In this document: positions 24,509 through 36,234 of the stretch, piece after piece
Numbering within the stretch: position 1 is the stretch's first letter
How the letters are laid out: each line of letters starts with the position of its first letter
Source: Tetrahymena elliotti 4EA
Lineage: Eukaryota > Ciliophora > Oligohymenophorea > Hymenostomatida > Tetrahymenidae
NCBI GenBank assembly: GCA_000231825.2
Contig: JH720311.1
Span: 308,329 to 372,328, forward strand
DNA: 64,000 nucleotides
Direction of reading: 5' to 3'
Notes under the pieces: generated by a model
The model's input: only the letters and a program-made list of their open reading frames with translations
Databases searched by the model: none
Told to the model about the DNA's origin: nothing
Made by a program: the position numbers and the translations under genes

Positions 24509-26661
24509 TCAATTTTCTATGTAAATAGAATCAAGGTCTTTCTCATTCAAATCTTTATCGGCATAAATTTCTCTGATATTATAAAACAATAAGAGAGCAT
24601 CAACAGCAAGAAGAGTAGAGAAAATTGCTTTGCCCGAAGTGCAGTCATTTTAGCAAGAAATAATGAGTCCAATTATATCTAAAACAAGCCCTATCAGAAA
24701 GAATAATGTTTCTAAGTACATTCTATTATAATTTCTCTTCTTTTAATCTTCAATATAAAAGAGAAATATGTAACCCAAGAATATTAAGAAACCTATTATT
24801 ATTATTTTTATTAGGGATATAGCTATTAGTCCAGCATTAGAACTAGAATAAATTACATAAGTAAGCATATTATTAAGTAGAAAGACCATTCTAGGTATGA
24901 ATTGGTATGAATTACTTACATCCTTTTTTATTTAAATATTCAGGGATAAAATAGAGCTTAAGAAAATACTAATAATATTTAGTATGAAACCAGCACAGAA
25001 ATCTTCTTTTCTTTCTAAGTCTAGACTGAAGAAAATGCATATAAAAATGTTTGTTAATAAGTTTAAGGCTGATTTAGCTATAAAAATACCTTAGAGATGA
25101 ATTTTATTGTCCATTGCCCACAGATGTAGCATTACGCTTATTAAGGTAAAATTAAAAGTAAAAATTAGAATTACTAGCATCGAAATTGAGTTATATTAAA
25201 GCTGTAAGAAGATTGGATAAACTAAAACAAAGTAACAGAAAGGCTATTCAACATCTTTAAATGGAATAGAAAGAAAATAAAGCAAAATAATAATGCTGAA
25301 TATTTGGTAACCTGCAAAAAATACATTAAATAATGTAGAATCTTCTTCATTTAGTGCTAGATTTAAGAAAGAGTTTATCATGCATTGTAAGAAAATGTAC
25401 CGCAATGCAATCTTTTTTTAATTAATTTAGATTAAATTATTAACAGCAATATATCCAAAATGAAGCCACAACAGAACTACAAATTTCACATTTTAAGCTT
25501 TCGTGAGAATGGTGTAAAGTAATGTCAATAAAAAGATAAACAACATATTAGCTAAAAAAATTAGCCAAATGTATCCACTTTTATTAGGAAAATTTTAGTC
25601 ATTTATTTCACAAGTTTAATCAGAGTTATCATATATTCTTTTCAATAGTTCAAAAAAGGGATCAAAAATCTGATTTTTAGGTAATTAATAAAATCATTTT
25701 AATCCTAAATAGCTTTTTCTGGCCCTACTGCAGGTTATATAAGACCGTTTTAGCCATCAACAGGAAGAATTGAGTTTGTCTTTAATTTTTTTTTAATTTA
25801 AAGTTAATTAAATTCTTCTGCAAAAAGAGTATTTAGTTATTATCTGATTTCTTTTAATCCTGGACGTTTAGCAAGATTTAGAATGAGAATGAATTTTACA
25901 AATTTTTAGGCTTATGGTGTTAAAAGAGGAGAATTTGGCAATACCCAATTTGGTTTGTTGTAGTCATAAATATTTAACTCTGATTTTCCAATTATTGATA
26001 AGCATATACCATAAGCCCAAATATCTCCTTATTTTGATTGCATAATATTCTCTTTTTATTAAAATAATGAAATTAGTACCTCAGGAGGTGTATAAAGAAG
26101 AGATCCGCAGTATTCAGTAGATTTTGGTTTAATTAGTTTAGGGTAGCATCTTGCTGCTCCAAAATCACAAAGTTTAATAATCAGTTTATTATCTTTCTCA
26201 TTTACAAGAACATTCTAAGGTTTTAAATCTCTCAGAATCCAGTCTTTATCATGAATGAACTCTAGCCCATCAAGGATTTGTAAGGCTATGCTATAAAATA
26301 AGCTATTTGGAATTTCATTTTAATTATTTTATGCCCACACATTTAGAGAGCTTTAACATCTTTTCATTTAAATAAAGTAAAACAATTCTAACTAGTAGTC
26401 CGAATAATACTTCACTACATTTTTGTGAAAGAAACATTTCATGGCTGTTGCTTCTTTTTAGCACTCTTTTACTTTTGCCTCACTAATTTTACTTTTTGAG
26501 TCATCGCTTACATCAAAGACTTTAATAGCAAACTAAAAATCCTCATTCTCTTTTAAATGAGTAAAAATGATACAGCCAAAGCTACCCTGCTCTTGTGAAC
26601 AAGACTCAAAAACATGACCATGCTTTTCAATCAGGCTTTAAATTTTTTATTAATCAAGCAT
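24509..26661 (-). CDS. Protein kinase fused to a polytopic membrane domain
   Basis: Ser/Thr-type kinase joined to a C-terminal multi-spanning domain, 697 residues. Exon 1 (26661-25729, 311 codons) holds the kinase: glycine loop QGSFGC at 25-30, lysine K47 in FAIKVFD, catalytic loop ILRDLKPQN at 142-150 with L in place of the usual H of HRD, DFG at 166-168, and PPE at 192-194 in place of APE. Exon 2 (25669-24509) encodes about eight hydrophobic helices, beginning after IFDPFFELL, and a short charged tail. The 59-bp intron (25728-25670) removes an in-frame TGA and its length exactly restores frame. A decayed copy just upstream has a CAG acceptor at the same place, which supports the junction. 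Key catalytic residues K, D, N and DFG are present, so activity is plausible. The membrane domain is of no family I know; a receptor-like or membrane-tethered kinase is the natural reading. Confidence 0.85.
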
Positions 26662-27700
26662 CTCTTTAATTAAAATAATCTAATATTCTTCTTCCAAATT
26701 TTTTATTTGATATTTTTTTATGATTAATAATTATTTAGTTTTGATTAATAAGATTGATTTTTCTTTTCTTTTGAATTATCTCTCTTTTTTCCAAAACAAG
26801 CAAATATATTTCAGATATTATTAAAAAATTTCAAGACTTCTCTATCTTTAGATATCTTGAAGAAAAAGAGAAATTAATTATAATACTTTTTCCATGTAGA
26901 AATCTAGAATAGATAAATTAATTATCCACACAAAAAAATTGATGAGCAATCATTCTAATACCAATTAGTGTTTTTTGACATCTTTAATTTCTTCTTTTAG
27001 AAGGAAGAATTTTATTTATTTCCTTTGTCAAACAAAATTCAAAATTGATTTTAGTACTCCAAAACGTTTTTATGATGTAATTGTTTATCCAGTCTAAGCA
27101 GAATTCAAGCATTTAATTATAAATTTTCATAAAATTTTGAATTAATAAAAATACAAAATCAGCTTTTAATTCTAGAAGAATAATAATATTGAATATCAAT
27201 CATCTTTCAAGAATTTATTGCTTAACAAATTTTAACATGAATGAATTTATTAAATATTTTAATTTATTAATTAAAAACAAAAAATTAAATAAAAGAATGT
27301 ATGTTTACAGTTTACAGATTTGAAAATAAAAATTGCTAATTGAATTTAGGAAAATAATATGAATATAAAAGAATAAGGAGGGTATGTATGAAATGTAATA
27401 TTTTTAGGAAATACTGTGAATGTAAAAACTTATTTACAAAATTTAATATCAAAAATAATAATGATTTTACCTAAAGATAAATAAAATAATAAAAACAAAA
27501 ATAAGTGTTAATCAATCTAATAACTAGAAATAATTTTTTCAATATAAAGTTTTAGCCAAAAAGAGGATTTAAATAGTTAAATGTAGTTCAAATTATTTTA
27601 CAACATATTTTTGAAACATAAAAAGTAAATATATTTTAAATATTGCTTTTAGTTTTTATAAATTATTATCAAAATAAGCTTTGATTTTATTGAAGTTTTT
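26662..27700. other. Intergenic spacer upstream of the kinase gene
   Basis: A+T-rich spacer between the kinase start and the decayed copy. The open frame extends some codons upstream of ATG 26661 without a better initiator. Nothing else is recognised. Confidence 0.5.
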
Positions 27701-27709
27701 TATGTTTAG

Positions 27710-28440
27710 GGATTTTTATAGCATTAATACACCTTATAAATGAATTACAAAATATCTAAAGATAAAAGAGTAGTGAAAATTCCATTTCCTACAGATAATT
27801 CAATTTTCTAAGAAACAGCAAGACCAGCGATATCTAAAACTAGGGCAATAAAAATGAATATTATTTCTTTTTTCTAATTCTTCAACCTTAGAATTATGAG
27901 CATTTATTTAGTAATCTGCAAAAAATACATTAAATATTGTAGAATCTTATTCATTTAGTGCTAAATTTAAAAAAGAGATTATCATACATTAAAAGAAAAT
28001 ACAATAAGGCGAGACCTTTTTTTTTTCTCCATGATATTGTATTATATGTATAATGTATGCTAATGAAGGAAGCCACAATAGAACTACCAAAATTAAATTC
28101 TTAGCATATGAAAGAATGGTGTAAAGTAATACCAAGAGAAAACTCAAAATAATATTTGTTAAAAATATCACCCAAATGTAATCACTTTTTTCAGAAAAGT
28201 TTTCATAATTTATTTGATAAGCAAAGTTGTAATTTTTAACTACATTTTTGAATAATTCAAATAAAGGATTAAATATCTGATTTATAAAATAAATCAAGGT
28301 ATTTTCATAATATCATTAAAGGGATTCAACATATTCTCTTTTTTTATAAACTCTTAATTTTAAAAGTAATTAATCTTTCTTAGATCAAAAAGTCTAAATA
28401 ATTATTCCTCACCTAGTAAGCTAAGACTAGAACTGTAATA
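27710..28440 (-). pseudogene. Decayed, internally deleted copy of the kinase gene's membrane domain
   Basis: Reading on the minus strand, 28297-27989 encodes a segment clearly related to the neighbour: IFNPLFELF versus IFDPFFELL, then WVIFLTNIILSFLLVLLYTI versus WLIFLANMLFIFLLTLLYTI. DNA similarity is close at 27915-28000 against 25313-25400 of the functional gene. After the ALNE-DST-FNVFFA segment the copy jumps directly to sequence matching the functional gene near 24580-24740. The central helices, roughly 0.6 kb, are therefore missing. In that last part the frame is shifted: the LVLDIAGLAVS helix is readable only in another frame, before a TGA. No kinase domain lies upstream; a short frame starting MINNYYY near 28440 is all that remains. 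Best read as an inactive partial tandem duplicate. Confidence 0.75.
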
Positions 28441-29101
28441 ATAATTATTTATCATAAGTTAACATTCTTTTAGAAATTAATATTTTTATTATCAATGTTT
28501 TTTCTTTTATCTGAATTTTTAATAAATTTAAATATTTCAAATTTATTCGTGTTTAGTAGAAAATGTGAAGAAGATCAAATTTTATCTAAAACATAAATCA
28601 GTTGCTGTACTTCTCTTATTTAAAAATTTCATGGTATTATTATTTTTTAGAATTTCAGACTTTCGTTTAGCACTAAATTAAACTTTAAATATATGATACT
28701 TAAATTAAAAATTTTGTAATCATCTAAATATTTTGGGTAAAAGCTAAATTCAGATCATAAATAAATATTTGTTTAATTATTAACTTGATCTTAAGATAGG
28801 TTCAATATGTTTAAAATAATAAGAATTAATTAGTATAATTAAATTTTTTATGATTTACCTCTTTATTAGTATAGATTTTTTTTACTTTAATTATTTTTAA
28901 ATTTTCTAAGATGGAAATTCTAACAAAAGTAAAAAAATTAAAGGAATTTTAAAATATTTTTCTAAGATTTATTTACATTTGTCTTAATGAAAAATTACAT
29001 GAAATTTGGAATATTTTATATTGTTAAGATTTTTCTGTGTGTTTAAAACTGTCTTTATCTTTTTTAATTTTTTAACTTGATATTTTTTAAAAAAAGTAGA
29101 A
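28441..29101. other. Intergenic spacer
   Basis: A+T-rich spacer between the decayed copy and the mitochondrial-protein gene, which face away from each other. No coding frame is seen. Confidence 0.5.
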
Positions 29102-30304
29102 ATGTTTAATAAAGCCATTTACAGATTTTGTTCTTAATCCATTTTATCAAATCTTCCCAAAAAGGTAAAAGTACATTTATGTACATATTTAAAGAAATAA
29201 ATTAATTATATTTTTTGGTATTAAATATCAATTTAATCTTGATCAAGATATTATTTTAAGTTGCTTTTAAAATAAAAATGTTAGGTTTATGCTAAAAAAT
29301 CATCAGGGCTTTTGAGTTCTCTTTTTAAAAATCAATATTTATCGTAATCATGAATTACTAAAGATACTTTATTATTGAATTTTTTATTTAACTAGAGAAA
29401 CGTCTTATAATTTATCTCATGAGCTCTTTGAATTTTTGCTTGAAACTTAATACATTTAAGAAAACTTTCCATTTGTATAAGAGAGTGCCGAAATCCATGC
29501 AAATGTGATGGCTCTTCATGTCACTCTTTTAAGAGAAAGAATGGTATAATAAATGATAAATAAATAGAAATTATATAAATGTTATTTTAGAAATCAGAAG
29601 GAACTAAAATGGCAATTGAAGAAGCTGACAATTTCTTCTACTATTGCAAAACAAAACACTTTGTAGAATTCGCAGAAAGTGTGAATTCTGAAATTCCAGC
29701 AGAAGGTAAATTATTAATTTATATCAAAAAGCTTTTGATGTAGAAATTAACATATCTAAAATTAATAGATTTTAGAGATTACTATTAAGAAACTTACTCA
29801 AACAGGGTAAATGTAATAGAAAATTCTTTACAAGAACATTTTAGCACCCTTTCTGTGAACAAAAAAGAAAATGAAGATCATCTTAACAAGTTACTCAGAA
29901 AGTAAATAAATTTATAAGAAATTCTAAATAATTTTATCATGCATACATTTATTTAAAAATAAAAAGGATCATCTTAATGAATTTCTTTAAAATTGAGCAT
30001 CCCTTTACTCTAAAGATATCAAAATACTATTTAGCTCATGTAAATTGTATTTCAATTTTCAATTTATAAAAAATATTCAATTATTAAAACGAATTTTGTA
30101 GTTATTTCATCTTCAATTATTTTAATTTTCTTTAACTTATTAAAATATCTTATTGCAGGTGTATGTGGGAAAAAAATAAATTATTTAAATAAATAAAATT
30201 AGAGACAATATCTCCATAAGATGAGCTACTTAGATTTAGTCACTAAAAAAATAAATTGGGGTTTATAAGAAGATCCTAGATTAATAGCAGAGAGAGAACA
30301 ATGA
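29102..30304 (+). CDS. Mitochondrial ubiquinol-cytochrome c chaperone (CBP3/UQCC1) family protein
   Basis: Predicted assembly factor for respiratory complex III; CBP3/UQCC1 binds newly made cytochrome b. Six exons (29102-29164, 29285-29343, 29396-29543, 29591-29705, 29778-29901, 30205-30304) close in phase at every junction and give 202 residues. The first 40 residues (MFNKAIYRFCSQSILSNL, then KKVYAKKSSGLL) are basic, Ser/Leu rich and free of acidic residues, a typical mitochondrial presequence. The family's core motif, Leu-His-Val with a following R-M-K-x-E-G, is seen as MALHVTLLRERMKSEG, spanning an exon junction. The C-terminal pattern R-K-Q...Y-L...W is seen as LRKQYLHKMSYLDLV then NWGL. 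Two acceptors follow TTAGAG, which was needed to keep frame. A longer in-frame ORF from 29278 is an artefact of low stop density. Identification is by motif, not alignment. Confidence 0.72.
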
Positions 30305-31241
30305 ATTCATAATATAAAAATAATTTATTTACAAAACGCTTTAATTCAAATCAATTTTTAGAAGAATAATAAAAAATGAATTTATTTTTCCTCATCAAAT
30401 TACAATAAAACATAAAATTTTACTCTATTCATAGTTATTTATTTGTTGGCTTTTTTTAAAGATTTGATTTAATAATATAATAAAGAATTTTAAAAAAATT
30501 GTTATTATTAAAATAATATTAAGCTTTGATAAAACAATCAAATAATCTTTTAATTTTTTCTATTTTTTTGATGAAATTATGATTTGAATTTTTTTGAGAA
30601 TTTTCAGGAAAATAATTAATTTTTGAAATCTAGGGTATTTGTTTGCTTTTTTGTAGGTTTTTTTAATAATATTATATTTACTTGCTTATAATACACAACT
30701 TAAAAAGAATTGTTATTATTAAAATAATATTATCCTTTGATAAAATGATAAAATAATCTTTTTATTTTTATACTTTTTTTGATGGGATATTATGATTTGA
30801 ATTTTTTTGAGGATTTAGGATAAATAATTAATTTATTTTAATTTTGGTAGTGAATTTTTTACGTTTTTTTTTTAGTTTAAAAAAAATATCTTTAATTAGA
30901 TTTTGATTAAGATTTAGTTTATCCATATCCTATCCCATCCTGTCAAATTTTTATATAGAAATCAAATAGTTATTCTATTTTCAAATGAGCATAAAAGTGG
31001 TTGAAATAGTATTGAAAAATAAATTTAGTTAAGCACTACAAAAACACACAAATTCATATACATAAAGTGCAAAATATCTGATAATAAATTTAATTAGATG
31101 CGGATATTTATGCACATTTTTTTATGTTTTGTGTTTTACATTTATGATGATGTTTGCTTGCTTAATAATTGACTGATTGCTTGTTTTTGATTTAATGCTA
31201 TTTTTAATTATGCGGCTAGATTGGCTAATTTAGAACTGTAA
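30305..31241. other. Convergent intergenic spacer
   Basis: Between two convergent gene ends. It contains two similar stretches, about 30490-30600 and 30705-30815, each with TTGTTATTATTAAAATAATATTA and a following TTTTTGATG-rich part, so a short imperfect direct duplication. No gene is seen. Confidence 0.5.
30490..30815. repeat. Imperfect direct duplication of about 110 bp
   Basis: The stretches starting near 30497 and 30710 share an identical TTGTTATTATTAAAATAAT core. Similar flanks follow: CTTTGATAAAA, ATAATCTTTT and GATTTGAATTTTTTTGA. The copies are about 213 bp apart and lie in non-coding sequence. Purpose unknown; slippage or a small local duplication would explain it. Confidence 0.6.
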
Positions 31242-32072
31242 TCAAATAACATATGAAGGTAAAGTGAGAGGGATACCTTACTAAATGGAGGTAATGTAGA
31301 AGTAGAGGAAATCTCCAGTGAGAGCAATTTAGATAATTTATGCAATTAAGACAAAGAAACCAACATAGGAAGGCAAGAAGGAAGAGCTGTGAACAGTTTC
31401 GTTTAACTCCTTGAATGAGAAGATCCAGAAAATAAATTGCATAATTCTTGATAAAGTTTATGAAGCTACATAATGAGAGGTATAGCTTTCAATTTCACCA
31501 CCTTTCTTTCTGAAGACATCGAGTTGAGGGAACATTGCAAAACTTTCCAAGTATAAACCGAAAGTCCAGGCAACATCAGCATAGAATCTAAGATTGAGGG
31601 AAGGATGAATGGCGAGAGCAAGGAGGAAAGAGGGAATAACAAAGTAATACCACTTAAAGGTGTCATAGTCCCAGTTGTAAGTATCTTTATACAAAACAAA
31701 GCTAAAGTAAAGTAAAATAGAGCAGCAGATGAAGGTAACAATTTCAGTAATTCTGTATACATAATCACCAGTTGAATCATAAGGAAGATATCCTTCGTAT
31801 CTCATGATTGAAAATAAACGAGATAATATGCAAATAAAGTAACAGACAAGTGTATTTCTAGATAAACCGCTAATGGAACGAGATCTGTATACCTTCCAAA
31901 CAAGTAAAACGAAACCAAATGTCTAAACGAGAGAGCTGAGAGTGAGAATGAATGAGAAGTCACCGCTACTGAAGAACAAAAATACAAAAACTGAAATGAA
32001 AACAAAAGAGCCCCATTATAATAATTCTTTCTATTTATTTTAAATTAAAAAAATCATTTATTTTTATTTCAT
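31242..32072 (-). CDS. ERD2: ERD2-type (KDEL/HDEL) ER-retention receptor or ERD2-like protein
   Basis: Seven-helix Golgi receptor that returns C-terminal KDEL/HDEL-tagged proteins to the ER. A single exon, ATG 32072 to TGA 31244-31242, encodes 276 residues. Family signatures are clear: SISGLSRNTL after helix 1, the YNWDYDTFKWYYFVIPSFLL segment, WTFGLYLESFAMFPQL, and ESYTSHYVAS matching the conserved E-x-x-T-x-H-Y. The C-terminus ends PLTLPSYVI. The usual length is about 212 residues; the excess is an N-terminal extension of about 50 residues. Methionine at 32057-32055 or an unseen upstream intron are alternatives for the true start. DYDTFKWYY-type wording is closer to the ERD2-like subgroup of plants and protists than to the canonical animal KDEL receptors, so ligand specificity is uncertain. 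Confidence 0.88.
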
Positions 32073-33051
32073 AAAAACAATTTTTCTAGCAGAAGTTTGC
32101 CTTTCTTCAAAAACTATTGTGCCACATTTTTATTATCAATTTAATGCAATAATCGCAGATGCTTGTTTAGTAAAAGTGGGCTAACTTCCTTGCTATTGCA
32201 TATTTATGCTGCTTAAAATAGCTGAATTAAAAGCTTACTTTATTGTTCTTCAAAAATAGCTTGAATTTTCTGGGATCCTTAATGGATTCTAAAAATGACT
32301 TTGAGTTTAGGGAGTTGAAAGATTCCATTTACTTACTTACTTATTTATTGTATTGCACTATTTAATCAATATTATTAATATTAATATCAATTTTTATCTT
32401 TTATTTATGCTTATCTTGATTTCTAAATAATTATTTAATTTTTTTTAAACTTTATAACAAGATTCGTGTAATCACTAAATTTTTTGTTTTACTAATTATT
32501 TTTTATCCGAACAAATATTTCCTTTTTCCTTTTCATTTTACTTATCATTTTGTTAAAATGTTTGATCACTTTTAATTCGATATCAAGCAAACACTAAATA
32601 AATGAATGAATGAATGAAAAAATAAATTCCAAAATTCAACTTGTCAAGTGAATTAAATTTTATCTTTCTTTTTATCTATCTATCAATTAATTTATCATCA
32701 AATTTAATGTAGAATTTGTTTTCTATATTTTTCATCTATGTTTGAACTCTTAAAATTTAGATACGTGCTTTCACTGAAAAAAAAGTTTCTTTGCTAACCC
32801 GATGCCTACCTAATAACTTTTACCTGACTGATATCATATTTATTTTTATGTTTAAATTCAATATATTAAAATAAAATTTACTAAATAAAATTTACTATTC
32901 TAATTTGTTCATTACTCAGAAGAAACAGAAGAATAACTTAAAAACAACAAATAACACAAATCAGTAAAATTTAAAATTATCATTCAATTAAAATCTATTT
33001 ATTTATTTCTTTAGTAATATTTGAATTAAACTACAATCAACAAAAAAAACT
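32073..33051. other. Intergenic spacer between divergent genes
   Basis: About 1 kb upstream of the ERD2 gene. The 230 bp nearest the ERD2 start (32080-32320) are less A+T biased than the rest and probably hold its promoter and 5' UTR. No gene is recognised. Confidence 0.5.
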
Positions 33052-35678
33052 ATGCTTGGTTTTAATTTTAGATAAGTAAGAGTAGGTGAACAAATTATCA
33101 AGGACAAAGTGATTTTATTTATCAAAATTTGCATTAAGGTCAAACATAAATTTAAATAATTAAAATTTAAATATGAATAATATAAGAATTAAAGTAAGTG
33201 AGTTTGTTTGCTTGTTAGAATAATTTAATAAAATAAATTAAAATAAGGGATATTCAAATTTATTTAATAAGTTTGTTATATTTTTTAGTAAAATTATATT
33301 CACCAAATTATAAGAATAGAAAGAAGTATTTTTTATGATAAAAGAGAAAATTTATTTATATTAGAGGAAATTTATTTATTATCAAGTAATATTTATTATC
33401 ATGCTGTTAATCTATCATTTGAACTATTTGCTTACTATACTATTCTGTATAAATTAGTGAATTAAATTTCTATTTTAATGGTTTTTTTATTATCTTCGAA
33501 ATACAATTTTAAAAAGTTTTTGATAGAATGATAAAATGTTTGATTGAATTAATTGTTAAATCATTTATTGAATTTTTAAATTAGTAAATAAGAAGATTCA
33601 AAATAATAGTATTAAATTCTAAGATTGTTGGTTGGTTGGTATTAGTCTAAATAAAATTTGTTTAGAATTTATTTTTTCTGAATATAATTAGAAAATTAAT
33701 TGTTTAGTTCTTTTGAGTTTGTGAAATGTAATCTGTATCCATCAAATATTATCAAGTAAATATTGGTTGCGAACAAATAATTCATAAAAAAGTGTAAAAT
33801 AAGAATTTTTATTATTATCTTAACAAAAATAATCTTTTTTTACTTAATTAATTTATAAAGCTAAGCTACTTATTTTGATTCAGGTTTTGGTAATATAAAC
33901 AAACAGATAACCAAATAATAAGCAAAATAAATCTTTTTAGGAATACAAGCTTTTTTATTAACAAGTAGCAGCTGACTTTGTTTAAGCAATGTCAATCTAT
34001 GGAGGATTTGGTTTAAGAAGAACTGAATCTAAATACAATTGGTGCTTGGAGCAAATGCTTTAAGTCTTATCAACAAAAATGATGAGTTTATTAGAAAAAG
34101 GTAAAATAAATTAAACATAAAAGCAATATCAAAATAGAACAAAAGGAAGAAATTTAAATTTAGCTTAAATGAAAAAAGAAAATAATTTTATGGAGGCAGA
34201 TTGAATTTATTTGAAAATAATATAAATAGAGTCAGAATAAGTAGTAGTTACTAGTTTTAAATTCAAATTTGGTAAAATTTATTGCATGATGAAAGGCATG
34301 GAAGAGCACAAATATTTGCCTCCTAAATTCTCTGAATCTGTAAAAAAGTTAGCAGATTTTGTTGGAATAGATTTTGAGTTTTATGAGCAATAGTAAATTC
34401 ATAAATTATTTTATTTTAAGTGAAAATATAATTTGTAAATAAAAGCATGCCAATAACTACAATAAAAGGTGATTCAATTATGGAACACTCAAATGAAAAG
34501 CAAAACACAGTAGGAAATATAATAATAAAATAGTTTTTTTATTAAGAATATGTTAATTAAATATATTAGAGATTAGATAGTCAACAAACTCCACCGAAGT
34601 TATAGAAGTCGAAGATGAATGGAACATAAAATAATAGTTTAAATAATAGCCAAGTAAAATCTTTAAGAACCCCAAATTCTTCAAGTTAAAGGAAAAGATA
34701 ATTTTCAAGCGGAAATTATAATCAAATAACATAAAATATTATAATTAATCCTTTGGAGAGATTTAGTGAGGCAGCATCATAAATACAAAGAAACTAGGAA
34801 GATGTAATCAATTTAGATAAGTAAAAAGAAATATTAATTAAATAAATTAGAATAATATAGATGAAGGGATTAATCATAACAATTACAAGTTAAATTTAAG
34901 TTAGTAGTAATAGCAGATTCTTTAGCACAAATAAATACATTCAATTGATAATTCTAAGTTGATTACTTCAGATAAAAGTTATGATGGAAAACATAAAGAA
35001 TTGATCAATAGAGTTTTGAATAATATTTAAGCAGTACATTCACTTTAATACACTGAGTAATCGAAACTCAATTATAATTCTCATAATCCTTATTCATATA
35101 CTAGAAATGTGAGTCCAACTCCTGATATTTTAAATAGAAGAGAAAGCAGACCTAATTCAAATGATAAATCTACTATCTTCTAAAAAAGCATTGGAACAAA
35201 AAACTTTAACAGCCAAGCACCTTCTAATAACAACACATTCTACACTTCTAATCAATATCACATGTATGACAACAATAAAAATTAACAATAAAAAAATAAA
35301 TCAAAGTGCAGTCCTCTATACAGTCCAAATATATAAAGCATTCAAGATGATAGTCTTAAAGCTATGAAAAAACCGAGCACAAGATAAAGCTCAGAAAGAA
35401 ACCAAAGTGTCGGCCCTTCCTTCCTCTCAAAAAATAACAGTCATAATTTTAGTTAAGAATAATCTCATTTGCACAATTCAGACAAAAAAAATATAAAAAA
35501 TATCAGATTAAAGAAAACAAAAATCAGCAAAACTCAGTATTTTCATTTCACTAAATTTGATTTAAAAACAATCTAAAATCTAATGTGGATTCTCATATTG
35601 CTAGCTTTTGAATATTTTTTAATAGTTGAGCATACATATTAAAAACAATTTTTTGGTCGAAATTCATAATTTTTTTGA
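33052..35678 (+). CDS. Uncharacterised protein with short conserved-looking N-terminal domain and Ser/Asn/Gln-rich tail
   Basis: Exons 33941-34100, 34230-34392, 34446-34803 and 34851-35678 close in phase and give 503 codons including TGA. A candidate first exon, 33052-33108 (MLGFNFRQVRVGEQ), is in the right phase but is separated by an 832-bp intron. The in-frame ATG at 33989 is the alternative start. The N-terminal part looks globular: LFYQQVAADFVQAMSIYGGF, SKYNWCLEQMLQVL, SFKFKFGKIYCMMKGMEE, KLADFVGIDFEFYEQ. After residue about 130 the protein is low-complexity Ser/Asn/Gln/Lys, typical of disordered regions. A short intron (34804-34850) is needed because the frame otherwise meets a TGA near 34960. 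The last 45 residues include one hydrophobic stretch and may be run-through beyond the true end. No family recognised. Confidence 0.62.
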
Positions 35679-35706
35679 AAATAGTCCTTAATTTATGAGA
35701 ATCCAC
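35585..35706. repeat. 12-bp perfect inverted repeat, 98-base loop
   Basis: GTGGATTCTCAT at 35585-35596 and its exact reverse complement ATGAGAATCCAC at 35695-35706. It sits across the predicted 3' end of the preceding gene. It could form a hairpin in the transcript 3' end or be the remnant ends of a small element; no target-site duplication is obvious. Confidence 0.65.
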
Positions 35707-35809
35707 TGTATTTTATTTAGATGAAATTTTCCAAAAGAAATTGAAATTTTTACAAGAAAGAAGAATTGGAAATAAAACATTTTTTTGAATTGAACAATAT
35801 AAATATTTT

Positions 35810-36234
35810 ATGAATAGTACAAAAGAAGATTAAGTTAACATTGTCATGAATTTATAAGAATTTAATGGAGAAGACAATACTGGCTAAACGATTTTTAACT
35901 AAAATGCTTCTCAAGGATAGCATTAGCAAAGATTGCCATCTCTTTCGCCTATGGGGTAAAAATTTGCAATTTATTCATTCATTTTTTTTAGTTCAAATTG
36001 ATTTCCAAATATTTTGAAAACTTTTAACTAAATAAAAGCAGAAATTATGATGGCAGCAGCAGCAACAATGAAGATCTTTAAGGATTTTTAGAAGGAAATT
36101 TTGTATATAGGGAAAAAGAAACTCTGTAAATAGCTGGATTTGATTAAAAGGAATAAGAACCTCAAAAGATGAAAGTAAGGGATGTTCTTCTCATTGAAGA
36201 TTAAGTAAAGAATGAAGATACCTAGATTTTATGA
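35810..36234 (+). CDS. Small acidic protein, function unknown
   Basis: Two exons, 35810-35955 and 36042-36234, joined across an 86-bp GT..AG intron in phase, encode 112 residues ending at TGA 36232-36234. The sequence is Asn/Gln/Glu rich (MNSTKEDQVNIVMNLQEF), with a SPM-G-NYDGSSSNNEDL middle and a more regular C-terminal third (FVYREKETLQIAGF, KMKVRDVLLIEDQV). No membrane helix, cysteine motif or signal peptide. The last third could be a short conserved domain or peptide motif. It lies only 130 bp from the preceding gene end, on the same strand, but has its own ATG. Confidence 0.68.

Noticed and set aside
25640..25730. Apparent stop of the kinase at an in-frame TGA
   Set aside because: A 59-bp GT..CAG intron removes it and restores the frame to the membrane domain; the decayed copy has the same acceptor.
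29278..29520. Frame starting MLGLCQKIIRAF
   Set aside because: Conflicts with the six-exon chain that closes in phase and gives a presequence plus CBP3-like motifs.
31466..32005. Additional minus-strand frames overlapping ERD2 (31466-31780 and 31802-32005)
   Set aside because: Alternative frames of the same exon; the 276-residue ERD2 frame carries the family motifs.
34800..34960. Apparent frameshift in the 33-35.7 kb gene
   Set aside because: Explained by a short GT..AG intron (34804-34850) that keeps both flanking frames.
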